Shown here piece after piece: positions 1-6,995 of a stretch of 22,908 bases of DNA (positions are counted from its first letter, which is position 1; each line of letters starts with the position of its first letter). Source of the stretch: a virus; IMG/VR virus record IMGVR_UViG_3300028393_000353, positions 1-22,908 of that record; one strand, 5' to 3'. Below the pieces are notes generated by a model that saw nothing but the letters and a program-made list of their open reading frames with translations, was not told the origin of the DNA and did no database searches. Both the position numbers and the translations under genes were made by a program.

Positions 1-1005
1 CCGTTTTTAGGAGCTTTAATAGGAGGAGGTTTTGCTGTTAGTCGTTTAATAAAAGGAGATTTAGCTGGAGCAGCACTTGAAGCTGTTTCCGGATTAGGAT
101 CAGCTGCTACCGCTATACCTGCTACAGCTCTCTTAGTAGCAAAAGATGTATATACAGATGTTTACGGTGTTAAACCAGAATCAGATCCACAAGTTAAAGA
201 CAGATTCAAAGAAGTAAAAGACGAAACAACAAAAGCAGCTACAGACTTCGTTAAAGGTATAGGTGAAAAAAATAAACCTAAAGACGAACCTAATGAAAGT
301 ACAACTTCTACAGTAGCAAACAATAATAGTGATAATACTACAGCAAATAGCAACACATCCAACGTAACTAATAACACTACAACAGCAGCAGCAGATAATA
401 CATCTAACGTAACAACTAGTAATAATACAGCAGATAATACATCTAATGTAACTAATAACACTACAACAGCAGCAGGTAATACATCTAACGTAACAACTAG
501 TAATAATACAGCAGATAATACATCTAACGTAACAACTAGTAATAATACAGCAGATAATACATCTAACGTAACAACTAGTAATAATACAGCAGATAATACA
601 TCTAACGTAACAACTAGTAATAATACAGCAGATAATACATCTAATGTAACTACAGCTTCATCACCTGCAATGCAATCAGTAGCACCTGCTATACAAGCCG
701 CGACACCAAGCGTTCAACCAGCAACATCTACACCCTCTTCACCGAGCAACGTAAAAGATAATCATGGAGACATACTCAAGCAAATTGCTGATAATACAGA
801 TAAAACTACAGATGGATTGCAATTTGTAGGACAAGCAATAATGAAATTAGCACAAATAATGAATAATAAAACTGATAACAGTTCTCCTTCTTCACCTATA
901 TTTATTAACGGAGGACAACAATCTGAGCCACGACCATCTGCCGCTGAAGTTGCTCGTAATAATAACAGTAGAATAAGCGATGTTAGAAACAGTTTACCTT
1001 TCTAA
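1..1005 (+). CDS. Phage structural protein, C-terminal part; possible tape-measure protein end (5' truncated)
   Basis: The frame is open from base 1 to the TAA at 1003-1005, so the gene starts before the window; 334 residues are visible. Residues 1-55 are Gly/Ala-rich and hydrophobic (GALIGGGFAVSRLIKGD, then an Ala/Leu-rich stretch), like the membrane-active segments of tape-measure and some other tail proteins. Residues 60-100 are charged. Residues about 105-220 are a disordered Asn/Thr/Ser tract made of repeats. Then comes a Pro/Ser/Ala linker and a short amphipathic helix around ILKQIADNTDKTTDGLQFVG. In T4 the tape-measure gene lies directly before the tube-cap genes, and a tube-cap-like gene follows here. 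That position is why I suggest a tape-measure C-terminus; family membership is inferred, not shown by a diagnostic motif. Another virion structural protein is the main alternative. Confidence 0.55.
   Translation, partial: PFLGALIGGGFAVSRLIKGDLAGAALEAVSGLGSAATAIPATALLVAKDVYTDVYGVKPESDPQVKDRFKEVKDETTKAATDFVKGIGEKNKPKDEPNESTTSTVANNNSDNTTANSNTSNVTNNTTTAAADNTSNVTTSNNTADNTSNVTNNTTTAAGNTSNVTTSNNTADNTSNVTTSNNTADNTSNVTTSNNTADNTSNVTTSNNTADNTSNVTTASSPAMQSVAPAIQAATPSVQPATSTPSSPSNVKDNHGDILKQIADNTDKTTDGLQFVGQAIMKLAQIMNNKTDNSSPSSPIFINGGQQSEPRPSAAEVARNNNSRISDVRNSLPF
352..654 (+). repeat. In-frame tandem repeat array (81-bp units followed by 39-bp units)
   Basis: Two 81-base units lie at 352-432 and 433-513. 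Each joins a 42-base variant (ending Thr-Thr-Ala-Ala) to a 39-base unit. Three further 39-base units follow at 514-552, 553-591 and 592-630, with a partial copy at 631-654. The 39-base unit encodes DNTSNVTTSNNTA. The copies at 394, 514, 553 and 592 are identical at DNA level; the one at 475 starts GGT instead of GAT. Units are multiples of three, so copy-number changes keep the frame. The near identity points to recent expansion by slippage or recombination. Confidence 0.93.
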
Positions 1006-1022
1006 CTTAAGTATTAATATAT

Positions 1023-2048
1023 ATGGCTGATATAATAGATCAATTAATTAGTGTTGGTGGTGGCTTAGGAGGTAATAAAAATGATTATAGCACCAGCAAT
1101 AACTACAATGTTGTTTCAGATTATACATGGACATTAAGCAATAGGCTTAATAAAAATACATCTGGCGCTTTAAATGAAGTACCGTATATATTTCTTACTG
1201 AACATGCCGTTAATGAATCTACTATAACAAATCAAATTGCTTATTACGGTTCAGGTACTTTAGGTATAGGACAGGATAATACCGATCCAACTTTAAGACC
1301 ATACGATTTCTTATTCCCTCGTAATCCAACAGGAAATACATACAGGTTTCCTTATTTTTCTGATGTTAATTTTCAGATTGATACAACATGGGAATCGTTA
1401 GATTCAGCTGAAGAAGGAGCAAACGGAGTTCAAAGTTTTGCCGGTGCACTTATCGGAGATAAAAAAGCCAACGCTATAGGAGATACAGTAAAAAAAATAG
1501 CTAAGGTGGGTGCATTTGCTGTGGCTGCTACTAATAGTAAAGTCGGTGTAATGGATAGACCAAAGTTATTTAGTCAGCATGAGTTTAGAACATTAAATGT
1601 TAAATTTCCGCTTTTTAATACTAAAGACCCTGATGATTGGAAAAAGAATAGAGCTCTATGTTGGGTTTTAATTAATCAAAACTTGTTTATTAAACAAAGT
1701 ATTATGACAGGTGTACCTCCTGTTTATTATGAAGCCGTAATACCAGGTCAGCATTATAGTTATGCAGCTTATGCTAATAACATAACTATTAACAATAGAG
1801 GTAATATGCACCTTTTACAAGATGATAAAGGAAACAACGTTGTAGTACCTGACGCTTATGAAGTAAATATAACGTTAAAAGATATGGTAATGCCAAGTAG
1901 AAATTTATTTCAGCACATCGATAAAGCCACTCAACAAGTAACTGTAAGAACAGCATCTAATAGCAATAGTAATCCTACTACTACTAATAGTAAAAATGGC
2001 ACCAATACATATGCAAAAGCTGAAACAACTAAAAAAACTACAGTTTAA
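1023..2048 (+). CDS. Probable tail-tube cap / baseplate tube-initiator protein (gp48/gp54-like)
   Basis: A 341-residue protein. It is close in length to T4 gp48 and gp54, which join the tail tube to the baseplate, and it lies in the expected place between a possible tape-measure end and gp53. The body is a mixed alpha/beta, Tyr/Phe-rich domain with a conserved-looking end at residues 277-297 (EVNITLKDMVMPSRNLFQ). A beta strand followed by a Ser-Arg-Asn-Leu type motif is, from memory, common at the C-terminus of tube-initiator proteins. Residues about 305-341 are a Ser/Asn/Thr/Lys low-complexity tail, similar in style to the repeat tract in the gene before. An internal Gly/Ala-rich stretch (about 140-175) looks like a flexible or hydrophobic loop. 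The assignment rests mainly on position and size. The gene ends in tandem stops (TAATAA). Confidence 0.45.
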   Translation: MADIIDQLISVGGGLGGNKNDYSTSNNYNVVSDYTWTLSNRLNKNTSGALNEVPYIFLTEHAVNESTITNQIAYYGSGTLGIGQDNTDPTLRPYDFLFPRNPTGNTYRFPYFSDVNFQIDTTWESLDSAEEGANGVQSFAGALIGDKKANAIGDTVKKIAKVGAFAVAATNSKVGVMDRPKLFSQHEFRTLNVKFPLFNTKDPDDWKKNRALCWVLINQNLFIKQSIMTGVPPVYYEAVIPGQHYSYAAYANNITINNRGNMHLLQDDKGNNVVVPDAYEVNITLKDMVMPSRNLFQHIDKATQQVTVRTASNSNSNPTTTNSKNGTNTYAKAETTKKTTV

Positions 2049-2061
2049 TAAACTTAATTAA

Positions 2062-2412
2062 ATGAAACAAAACAGCATAAAAAGTTTACCATCGTTAAAC
2101 AACGAACATCTTGAAAATATTTTTAATGTTTATCAAGACAAAGATGGGTTTTATTATTATAATTTGTTACAATCTGTAACAATACCTGATAATTTACCTG
2201 CTGGTTTTTATAAAACTTATTTTCCCGTTCCTGGTGATACTTGGCCTAATATTTCATATAAGAATTATAACACACCTAATCTTTGGTGGATTATAATAGC
2301 TACAAACGGAATACATAACCCGGTTCAAAATCCAACAGTAGGTAAAAAAATTAATATATTAAAATCAAATTATATACCTATAATATTACAACAGCTTACA
2401 ACACAAAAATAA
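2062..2412 (+). CDS. 53: Baseplate wedge subunit gp53-like
   Basis: A 116-residue protein that matches T4-type gp53 in size and sequence character. In T4, gp53 is a wedge component that clips neighbouring wedges together in the baseplate inner ring. Recognisable features are the N-terminal YYYNLLQSVTIPD segment (residues 31-43), then a LysM-like core with PGDTWPNISYKNY (58-69) and LWWIIIATNGIHNP (74-87), and a closing KINILKSNYIPIIL segment (96-109). The Gly-Asp-Thr-Trp and Leu-Trp-Trp motifs are the family signature as I know it. It starts 13 bases after the previous stop and is followed by the hub-like gene after tandem TAA stops, so these genes are probably co-transcribed. No Shine-Dalgarno is present; the start is preceded by TTAATTAA. 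Confidence 0.82.
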   Translation: MKQNSIKSLPSLNNEHLENIFNVYQDKDGFYYYNLLQSVTIPDNLPAGFYKTYFPVPGDTWPNISYKNYNTPNLWWIIIATNGIHNPVQNPTVGKKINILKSNYIPIILQQLTTQK

Positions 2413-2416
2413 TAAT

Positions 2417-4093
2417 ATGAATATAGTTAAAGATGCTGTATTTACTCAAAGATTTAATCAGTTAAAACATGAGTTTGAAATTTATTTAGATAACGGTAGC
2501 GGTACCCCTTACCCTATCAACCCAAACGCTATTATTAATTTATCTATACAGGAAACTCTAGTAGAGTGGAGCACTAGAGGAGTCTTAACTTTTTCATATA
2601 ATCCTGAATCAGGAAGTGAAAAATACGATAATGCTACCGGTCAATATGAAAGTGCTACTACCGGTATTTCATTACCTAATGGACCGCAAGCTTATGTTTT
2701 TAGAAACGACGGTAACGATTTATTACGTATAAGAATAAAACCTATTTTAAACGATAATAAATCTCCTAGTAATATTAACAGTATATTAAAAGATATAGAC
2801 CCTGTTATGTGGTCCTTGTCATATTTATTTTCTATTTATGATGTAGAAGATGTTGAATCTCCTCCTGGAGCAACTAATGCAGCATCTAGTATGATAAAAT
2901 GTTTAAAAGTATATTTTAATGATTTTTGGTATCAAAAAATGAGTACATATAATTTAGAGTATTCAACTGGGTTTTCGGATAAAGCTACTTCTACTCAAAG
3001 TACCCCTGGATCAATTTATAGTAACCCTGCAAGTATTCTTACTGGAGATGCAATGCAGGAAATTATTGAACAATCTTTAGAAGGAGTCCCTCATGCTGAG
3101 AACCCTATTGATAAAAATAATTGGGATAAAGGTGCTACAAATATTTTTTATACAGCTCCTACTGAAACTACTGCATATGATAGTTTAATGTACATATATA
3201 ATTACCATTCTAGCACAGTAAAAAATACAGGTCAACCACAAAGTACCGATGATTCTACTCCTGATATACCTCATGATTTTTGTATTTTAACTAAAGAGCG
3301 TGGACCTACACAGTACGATGTTGGTCAATTTAGTTTAAAATCAATGGCTAGTTATTACGAAAAAGCCGGTAAAAACGAACCCGGTGAATATCAATATGAA
3401 CATTTTTACTTACAAAGTTACGGAGACACAAAATCAAGATCGAGCAAAACAATGAGATCTCCTACTAGCAATAAAAATAGTAGCTCTGTAGATATGAAAC
3501 TTTCAAAATATAATATAATAAAAAGCTATCAATTTGTTGATATTGCTGCTATTACAAATTCAAATAGTTTTTGTACAACACCGGTTCATTCTTTCGACTT
3601 TAATCAGAGAATATTCAATGTAGATTTTGAAAATAATAGTGTGCAATCTGCTCGTACATTTATGGTTAATAACTATATTAATAATCTATATACTCAAGGT
3701 GGTCAAGGTCTCGGCGCTAATGATTTATTTTTAATAACTTTAGATAAGGATAAACAGTCTAAAAACGTTAAACCTGTTTTTACTCCATACGGAGACGATA
3801 TAATCTTAAGACAAACACCCGGGCTACAAACTCTACTTAAGATAGGTGTATATCATAATGCTTGTATTAATTTTCGTGCTTTAGGTTTACCATTTAGAGA
3901 ACCAGGTACGTTTATTGCTATTGATAAAACCGAAGGAGTTGATCCTAGCGCTTTTGCGGATAAGTTCTTTGGTCAATGGCTAATAATAGATGTAAAGCAT
4001 GTATTTGAAACAGAAATGTACTATAATGATATTACAGCTGTTAAGATAAATAGATATGCTCCTCTAGACCCACAATTTAACGATATTATATGA
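2417..4093 (+). CDS. Probable baseplate hub protein (gp27-like)
   Basis: A 558-residue protein with no transmembrane segment or signal peptide. The N-terminal 100 residues are beta-rich (FEIYLDNGSGTPYPI, then INLSIQETLVEWSTRGVLTF), like the tube-shaped domains of hub proteins. The middle (about 195-370) is Ser/Thr/Asn-rich and probably loops. The C-terminus contains GTFIAIDKTEG (near residue 496) and GQWLIIDVKHVFETEMYYND with ITAVKINRY (about 519-546). That pattern, where a surface returns 'location of ligand, then tube-like strand', is typical of hub proteins related to gp27 / late-control-D folds. Neighbours (tube cap, gp53) support a central baseplate role. The exact T4 equivalent is inferred. 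The stop overlaps the next start (ATGA at 4090-4093), suggesting translational coupling. Confidence 0.5.
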   Translation: MNIVKDAVFTQRFNQLKHEFEIYLDNGSGTPYPINPNAIINLSIQETLVEWSTRGVLTFSYNPESGSEKYDNATGQYESATTGISLPNGPQAYVFRNDGNDLLRIRIKPILNDNKSPSNINSILKDIDPVMWSLSYLFSIYDVEDVESPPGATNAASSMIKCLKVYFNDFWYQKMSTYNLEYSTGFSDKATSTQSTPGSIYSNPASILTGDAMQEIIEQSLEGVPHAENPIDKNNWDKGATNIFYTAPTETTAYDSLMYIYNYHSSTVKNTGQPQSTDDSTPDIPHDFCILTKERGPTQYDVGQFSLKSMASYYEKAGKNEPGEYQYEHFYLQSYGDTKSRSSKTMRSPTSNKNSSSVDMKLSKYNIIKSYQFVDIAAITNSNSFCTTPVHSFDFNQRIFNVDFENNSVQSARTFMVNNYINNLYTQGGQGLGANDLFLITLDKDKQSKNVKPVFTPYGDDIILRQTPGLQTLLKIGVYHNACINFRALGLPFREPGTFIAIDKTEGVDPSAFADKFFGQWLIIDVKHVFETEMYYNDITAVKINRYAPLDPQFNDII

Positions 4094-4347
4094 CAAACTA
4101 CTACACATCAATAGACATAGTTAATGGACAGTATGTTGGCACGGTTTATAATTCAAACAATAATGCTGAAATTTATAAATCAAAAACGTATACTAGTCAA
4201 CAACAAGTAACAGATGATGTAGATAATTTTTTAGCATCATTTAAACCTGTTAATAAAACACCTACCGGTAGTTATACACCAGGATATACAAATACAGCTA
4301 TTTTAAGACCTATAGTAGCATCTCCAGCAAGATGCTGCGGTAATTAA
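4090..4347 (+). CDS. Small uncharacterised phage protein (85 aa)
   Basis: I do not recognise this protein. It is 85 residues, rich in Tyr, Asn and Thr, soluble by composition, and begins with a strand-like stretch (YYTSIDIVNGQYVGTVYNS) followed by KSKTYTSQQQVTDDVDNFLASF, which looks like a helix. The C-terminus (RPIVASPARCCGN) carries a Cys-Cys pair two residues before the end. The start codon overlaps the stop of the hub-like gene (ATGA), so it is probably translated by coupling and may act with that protein. Its TAA shares bases with the stop codon of the convergent clamp-loader gene. A baseplate accessory role is only a guess from position. Confidence 0.6.
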   Translation: MTNYYTSIDIVNGQYVGTVYNSNNNAEIYKSKTYTSQQQVTDDVDNFLASFKPVNKTPTGSYTPGYTNTAILRPIVASPARCCGN

Positions 4348-5261
4348 AATAATTTTTGCAAATTAATACAGCAGCTAAACCAATTAATTTCTTTATCGAT
4401 AACAATACTATCTTTATACATATAATCAGAAATTAATATTAATACATCGCTATTAATAGTCTCATTCATACTATAAACAACTTCAAACATTTCCTTTAAT
4501 AGATGTAAATAATCTCCAGAAAATTCTTGCTCTCTTTCAATTACATATTTACGCAACTCAATTAAGCTAGTCTTTGCTTTAATTTTTTGTACTACATTTT
4601 CAGCAATATTTTTAACATGGTTATCCTTAACGACTAAAGTACCGGTATAGGAAAACTTCTGTATATCATTAATAATACGACGAAGATCAGGATAACCTTT
4701 TCTTACAAGTTCTACTAGTTTTGTTTTTTCTTCATTAGGTACAGTAATACCCTGCTGTTTAAGAACATGAACAACTCTATTTAAAACTCCATCGAGAGGC
4801 GGTGCAAGATTATAAATTTGACAACGAGATTGAAGAGCTGGTATTACCTTAAAGAGATAATTGCATGTAAAAATAAAACGTGTATTTTCAGAATATTCTT
4901 CAATTACATTACGAAGAGCTTTTTGAGAGTCTAATGATAAAGCATCACATTCATCGAAAAGAACTACTTTTAGTTTACCATCTAAAGATTTAGTAGATGA
5001 AAATCCAATTACTTTAGATCTAATAGTATCAATACCATTTTCATCCGATGCATTAATATAAAGATATTGACAGTCTAGTACATTACTAACAATAATTTTA
5101 GCTAACGACGTTTTACCTGTACCTGGTGAACCAGCAAAAAGAAGATTAGGTATTTCTTCTTTTTCTTTTAAAGAGACAAAATATTCTTTTTCTTCTTTAT
5201 TCAATACAATATCATCCAGTGTTTTAGGACGATACTTTTCTACCAGCAGCTCTTGAAACAT
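4344..5261 (-). CDS. 44: Clamp-loader ATPase, gp44-like (replication factor C small-subunit type)
   Basis: A 305-residue AAA+ protein, close to T4 gp44 (319 residues). In T4 gp44 and gp62 load the gp45 sliding clamp onto DNA for replication and late transcription. Visible motifs: the N-terminal VEKYRPKTLDDIV box (residues 8-19), Walker A GSPGTGKTS (44-52), Walker B VVLFDECD (99-106; Asp103, Glu104), sensor-1 FTCN (131-134) and the arginine-finger SRC motif (145-147), which are the clamp-loader hallmarks. The C-terminal 120 residues are helical, as expected for the collar domain. It is last in a minus-strand block after dUTPase, with a 15-base gap containing TATAATAG (minus strand) four bases before the ATG. 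No gp62 or gp45 gene is visible in this window. The 3' end overlaps the convergent plus-strand gene. Confidence 0.92.
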   Translation of the reverse strand: MFQELLVEKYRPKTLDDIVLNKEEKEYFVSLKEKEEIPNLLFAGSPGTGKTSLAKIIVSNVLDCQYLYINASDENGIDTIRSKVIGFSSTKSLDGKLKVVLFDECDALSLDSQKALRNVIEEYSENTRFIFTCNYLFKVIPALQSRCQIYNLAPPLDGVLNRVVHVLKQQGITVPNEEKTKLVELVRKGYPDLRRIINDIQKFSYTGTLVVKDNHVKNIAENVVQKIKAKTSLIELRKYVIEREQEFSGDYLHLLKEMFEVVYSMNETINSDVLILISDYMYKDSIVIDKEINWFSCCINLQKLF

Positions 5262-5265
5262 GTAG

Positions 5266-5273
5266 CTATTATA
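5266..5273 (-). promoter_or_regulatory. ATAATAG start-proximal motif (clamp-loader copy)
   Basis: TATAATAG (minus strand) four bases before the clamp-loader ATG, in the 15-base gap after the dut stop. Confidence 0.42.
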
Positions 5274-5276
5274 CGC

Positions 5277-5792
5277 TTACTTACCGGAAGATCCAAAACC
5301 TTTTTCACCACGATCAGTTTCTGTAACTTCTTCTGTAAACTCAACATACTTTTCATCTACAGCAATTAAGGGATAAAGTACAAGCTGCGCTACACGATCA
5401 CCTTTCTTTACTTGATAATCAATATCAGAACTATTAATAAGCCTTACACCCATATCCCCACGATAGTTATTATCAATAATACCATTGAAGGCTGAAATAT
5501 TATGCTTAAACTGAAGACCGGAGCGACTCTCAATACGAATCCAAAAACCAGGAGGTAATTGACCAAGCTTTAAACCAACCGGTACAATAACGGCTCCTTT
5601 AGCAGGTACAACAATATCTTCAACAGCCGTTACATCATACCCTGAATCACCAAAAATAGGATCGTTATGATTACGCTTTGGCAGTACTGCATCGGGATGT
5701 GTCTTAACAAACTTAAACTTATAAAGCTCTGTTAATGCCTCTGGATTTGTTTGCTGTAAAGTTTGTAATTCTTGTGCTGTCATATTACTCAT
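5277..5792 (-). CDS. dut: dUTPase (dUTP diphosphatase)
   Basis: Trimeric-type dUTPase, which hydrolyses dUTP to dUMP and pyrophosphate, keeping uracil out of DNA and feeding dTTP synthesis. With the start at 5792 it has 171 residues. All five family motifs are present in order: SGYDVTA (50-56), RSG (90-92), IDNNYRG (106-112, with the uracil-stacking Tyr), KGDRVAQ (130-136) and the C-terminal arm RGEKGFGSSG (161-170). About 35 residues precede the usual domain start. The frame could begin at a GTG at 5819, but that would overlap the upstream small gene by 35 bases. I prefer the ATG at 5792, which overlaps that gene's end by eight bases; an ATG at 5783 is also possible. No frame damage is seen. 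Confidence 0.93.
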   Translation of the reverse strand: MSNMTAQELQTLQQTNPEALTELYKFKFVKTHPDAVLPKRNHNDPIFGDSGYDVTAVEDIVVPAKGAVIVPVGLKLGQLPPGFWIRIESRSGLQFKHNISAFNGIIDNNYRGDMGVRLINSSDIDYQVKKGDRVAQLVLYPLIAVDEKYVEFTEEVTETDRGEKGFGSSGK

Positions 5793-5949
5793 TAATAAGT
5801 TGACGTCCAGTATATTCACCCTGTTTTACTTCACCGATTGGTGATTGACCAGGCTTAACAGCATTAGCTTGAAGCCAAGCAATAAGAGCATCAGTTTTTT
5901 CTCTTGGAACAATGAATGTTCCGTACATAGTATTTACAGTAATTTCCAT
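5785..5949 (-). CDS. Small uncharacterised protein (54 aa) upstream of dut
   Basis: A short minus-strand gene from ATG at 5949 to TAA at 5785-5787. The product begins MEITVNTMYGTFIVPREK, continues TDALIAWLQANAVKPGQSP and ends GRQLINE. It has the balanced amino-acid makeup of a real protein and fills what would otherwise be the only sizeable non-coding stretch of this block. Its last eight bases overlap the preferred dut start, suggesting translational coupling. It is the first gene after the divergent promoter region. I do not recognise a family; similar short proteins with a TFIVP strand and an aromatic helix occur in other large phages as far as I recall, but this is not secure. Confidence 0.7.
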   Translation of the reverse strand: MEITVNTMYGTFIVPREKTDALIAWLQANAVKPGQSPIGEVKQGEYTGRQLINE

Positions 5950-6001
5950 ATATACAATATATTAATAGATAGTTTAAGAATATCAACTATAAGCTTAATT
6001 A
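5950..6001. promoter_or_regulatory. Divergent intergenic region, presumed bidirectional promoter
   Basis: These 52 bases separate a minus-strand block (small protein, dut, clamp loader) from a plus-strand block (terminase small subunit, fibre tip, chaperone). Transcription of both should start here or just inside. The sequence is almost entirely A/T, with TATACAATAT near the minus-strand start and ACTATAAGC about 12 bases before the plus-strand start. I see no unambiguous -35/-10 pair and no clean T4 late promoter (TATAAATA), so only the regulatory role of the gap is inferred. Confidence 0.35.
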
Positions 6002-6505
6002 ATGTTAATGTCCGACTCTATTGACACACTACTTAACGAATTATCATCGTTTAGTTTACCCGTTACCCCTAAACCGTCTACACAAAGTATGAATGTAGAT
6101 GATTCAAATATTAATGAGTATATTGTTAAAAGAACTAGTCATTTAATAGATACTAGTATAGATGCTATCGATGATATTAAAGATTATATCGTTCAAGGGC
6201 AAAATCCCGATGAACTAGCAGCTTTATCAGAGCTTATATCTGCTGCTACAAAAAGTATAGAAGCATTAAACAGAATTAATCTTTTGAACAAAAAAGCGGA
6301 ATTTGATAAACAATTAAAAGAAATGGATATTAAAGGTAAAAAAGAAATAGCCGGTAATTTACAAGGTAATACCACTGTTAATAATACACTGTTTGTAGGA
6401 TCTAGAGAAGATATTTTTAAAAAACTTTTAAGTGAAGTAGATAGCGAACCTATTCAAGCAACAGTAATTGATTCAGTTGTTGTAGAGGAAAAAGAAGATA
6501 AATAA
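6002..6505 (+). CDS. 16: Terminase small subunit, gp16-like
   Basis: A 167-residue protein (161 if the second ATG at 6008 is used). T4 gp16 recognises viral DNA and stimulates the large terminase during packaging. The order of elements matches gp16: an acidic, disordered N-terminus (1-35), a central helical hairpin (about 36-112; two long amphipathic helices, one around DYIVQGQNPDELAALSELIS), then a short C-terminal segment VNNTLFVGSREDIFKKLL (126-143). That last segment parallels the NATVFMGSPTELMDEI stretch I recall in T4 gp16. An acidic tail ends the protein (VEEKEDK). The gp17 large subunit does not follow; a fibre-tip gene does, which is unusual. Tandem stops TAA-TAG close the gene and form part of an ATAATAG motif before the next start. 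Confidence 0.72.
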   Translation: MLMSDSIDTLLNELSSFSLPVTPKPSTQSMNVDDSNINEYIVKRTSHLIDTSIDAIDDIKDYIVQGQNPDELAALSELISAATKSIEALNRINLLNKKAEFDKQLKEMDIKGKKEIAGNLQGNTTVNNTLFVGSREDIFKKLLSEVDSEPIQATVIDSVVVEEKEDK

Positions 6506-6508
6506 TAG
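6501..6508 (+). promoter_or_regulatory. ATAATAG start-proximal motif (fibre-tip copy)
   Basis: AATAATAG seven bases before the fibre-tip ATG. Here the motif includes the tandem TAA-TAG stops of the gp16-like gene, so this copy may partly reflect stop codons. Confidence 0.35.
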
Positions 6509-6515
6509 ATAACGT

Positions 6516-6989
6516 ATGGCTAATATATTTACACCGGTAATACCTGCAACAGGACCTTGGACAATTAACAGAGAAGATTGTATAGGGGATTCTTTAGGTT
6601 ATATTAATGCTAATACAAACTATTTTGGTACACAGATTGTTGCGTTGTCAACAAACGTGAGTAGTATTTCATCTACTCTTACTAACCTTAATACAGTAGT
6701 AACGACTCTTTCATCTAGTTTTAAATCCAGCTTATCATCTAACGGATGGCAAAAATTTCCATCAGGGCTTATTATGCAGTGGGGCTATGCTCTAATAAAT
6801 GCTAATCCAGTAACATATAGCTTCCCTATAGCTTTTCCAAATAAAGGATTTCAAATATATATTTCTCAAGACGCTGATGCAAGTCAACCGGTAGCAGGCG
6901 GTCAGATTATAAGTAGTACTCAGTTTAAATTACGCTCAATGGGAGGATCAACTCAGGACGGTATATTTTGGTTTGCTATTGGTTGTTAA
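6516..6989 (+). CDS. Short tail-fibre / receptor-binding tip protein with gp53-like C-terminal domain
   Basis: A 157-residue protein with three parts. The N-terminal 45 residues (PWTINREDCIGDSLGYINANTNYFGTQI, split here by my reading into a capping segment) probably attach to another tail protein. Residues 45-76 are a Ser/Thr-rich heptad stretch (LSTNVSSISSTLTNLN onward), likely a short trimeric coiled coil. Residues 77-157 are a beta-rich tip with GWQKFPSGLIMQWG (77-90), SFPIAFPNKGF (102-112) and the closing FWFAIG (151-156). This is the signature of the C-terminal domain found at the end of many phage side-tail fibres. The next gene is a tail-fibre assembly chaperone, the usual partner. It is much shorter than typical fibres, so it may be a tip subunit rather than a full fibre. 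Confidence 0.75.
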   Translation: MANIFTPVIPATGPWTINREDCIGDSLGYINANTNYFGTQIVALSTNVSSISSTLTNLNTVVTTLSSSFKSSLSSNGWQKFPSGLIMQWGYALINANPVTYSFPIAFPNKGFQIYISQDADASQPVAGGQIISSTQFKLRSMGGSTQDGIFWFAIGC

Positions 6990-6995
6990 TCTAAC

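Noticed and set aside
162-461. Open frame on the minus strand across the repeat tract
   Set aside because: It is a low-complexity Leu/Val/Ser reading antisense to the Asn/Thr repeats; the plus-strand frame is continuous and explains the sequence.
352-654. Direct repeats that might be a CRISPR array or origin iterons
   Set aside because: Repeats abut without unique spacers, are multiples of three, and lie inside an open reading frame, so they are a coding repeat.
352-654. Asn-x-Thr sequons in the repeat as glycosylation sites
   Set aside because: Sequons are expected by chance in Asn/Thr-rich tracts, and most bacterial hosts lack the needed machinery.
6193-6375. Minus-strand open frame inside the terminase small-subunit gene
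   Set aside because: Shadow of the plus-strand gp16-like gene, with no sensible protein features.
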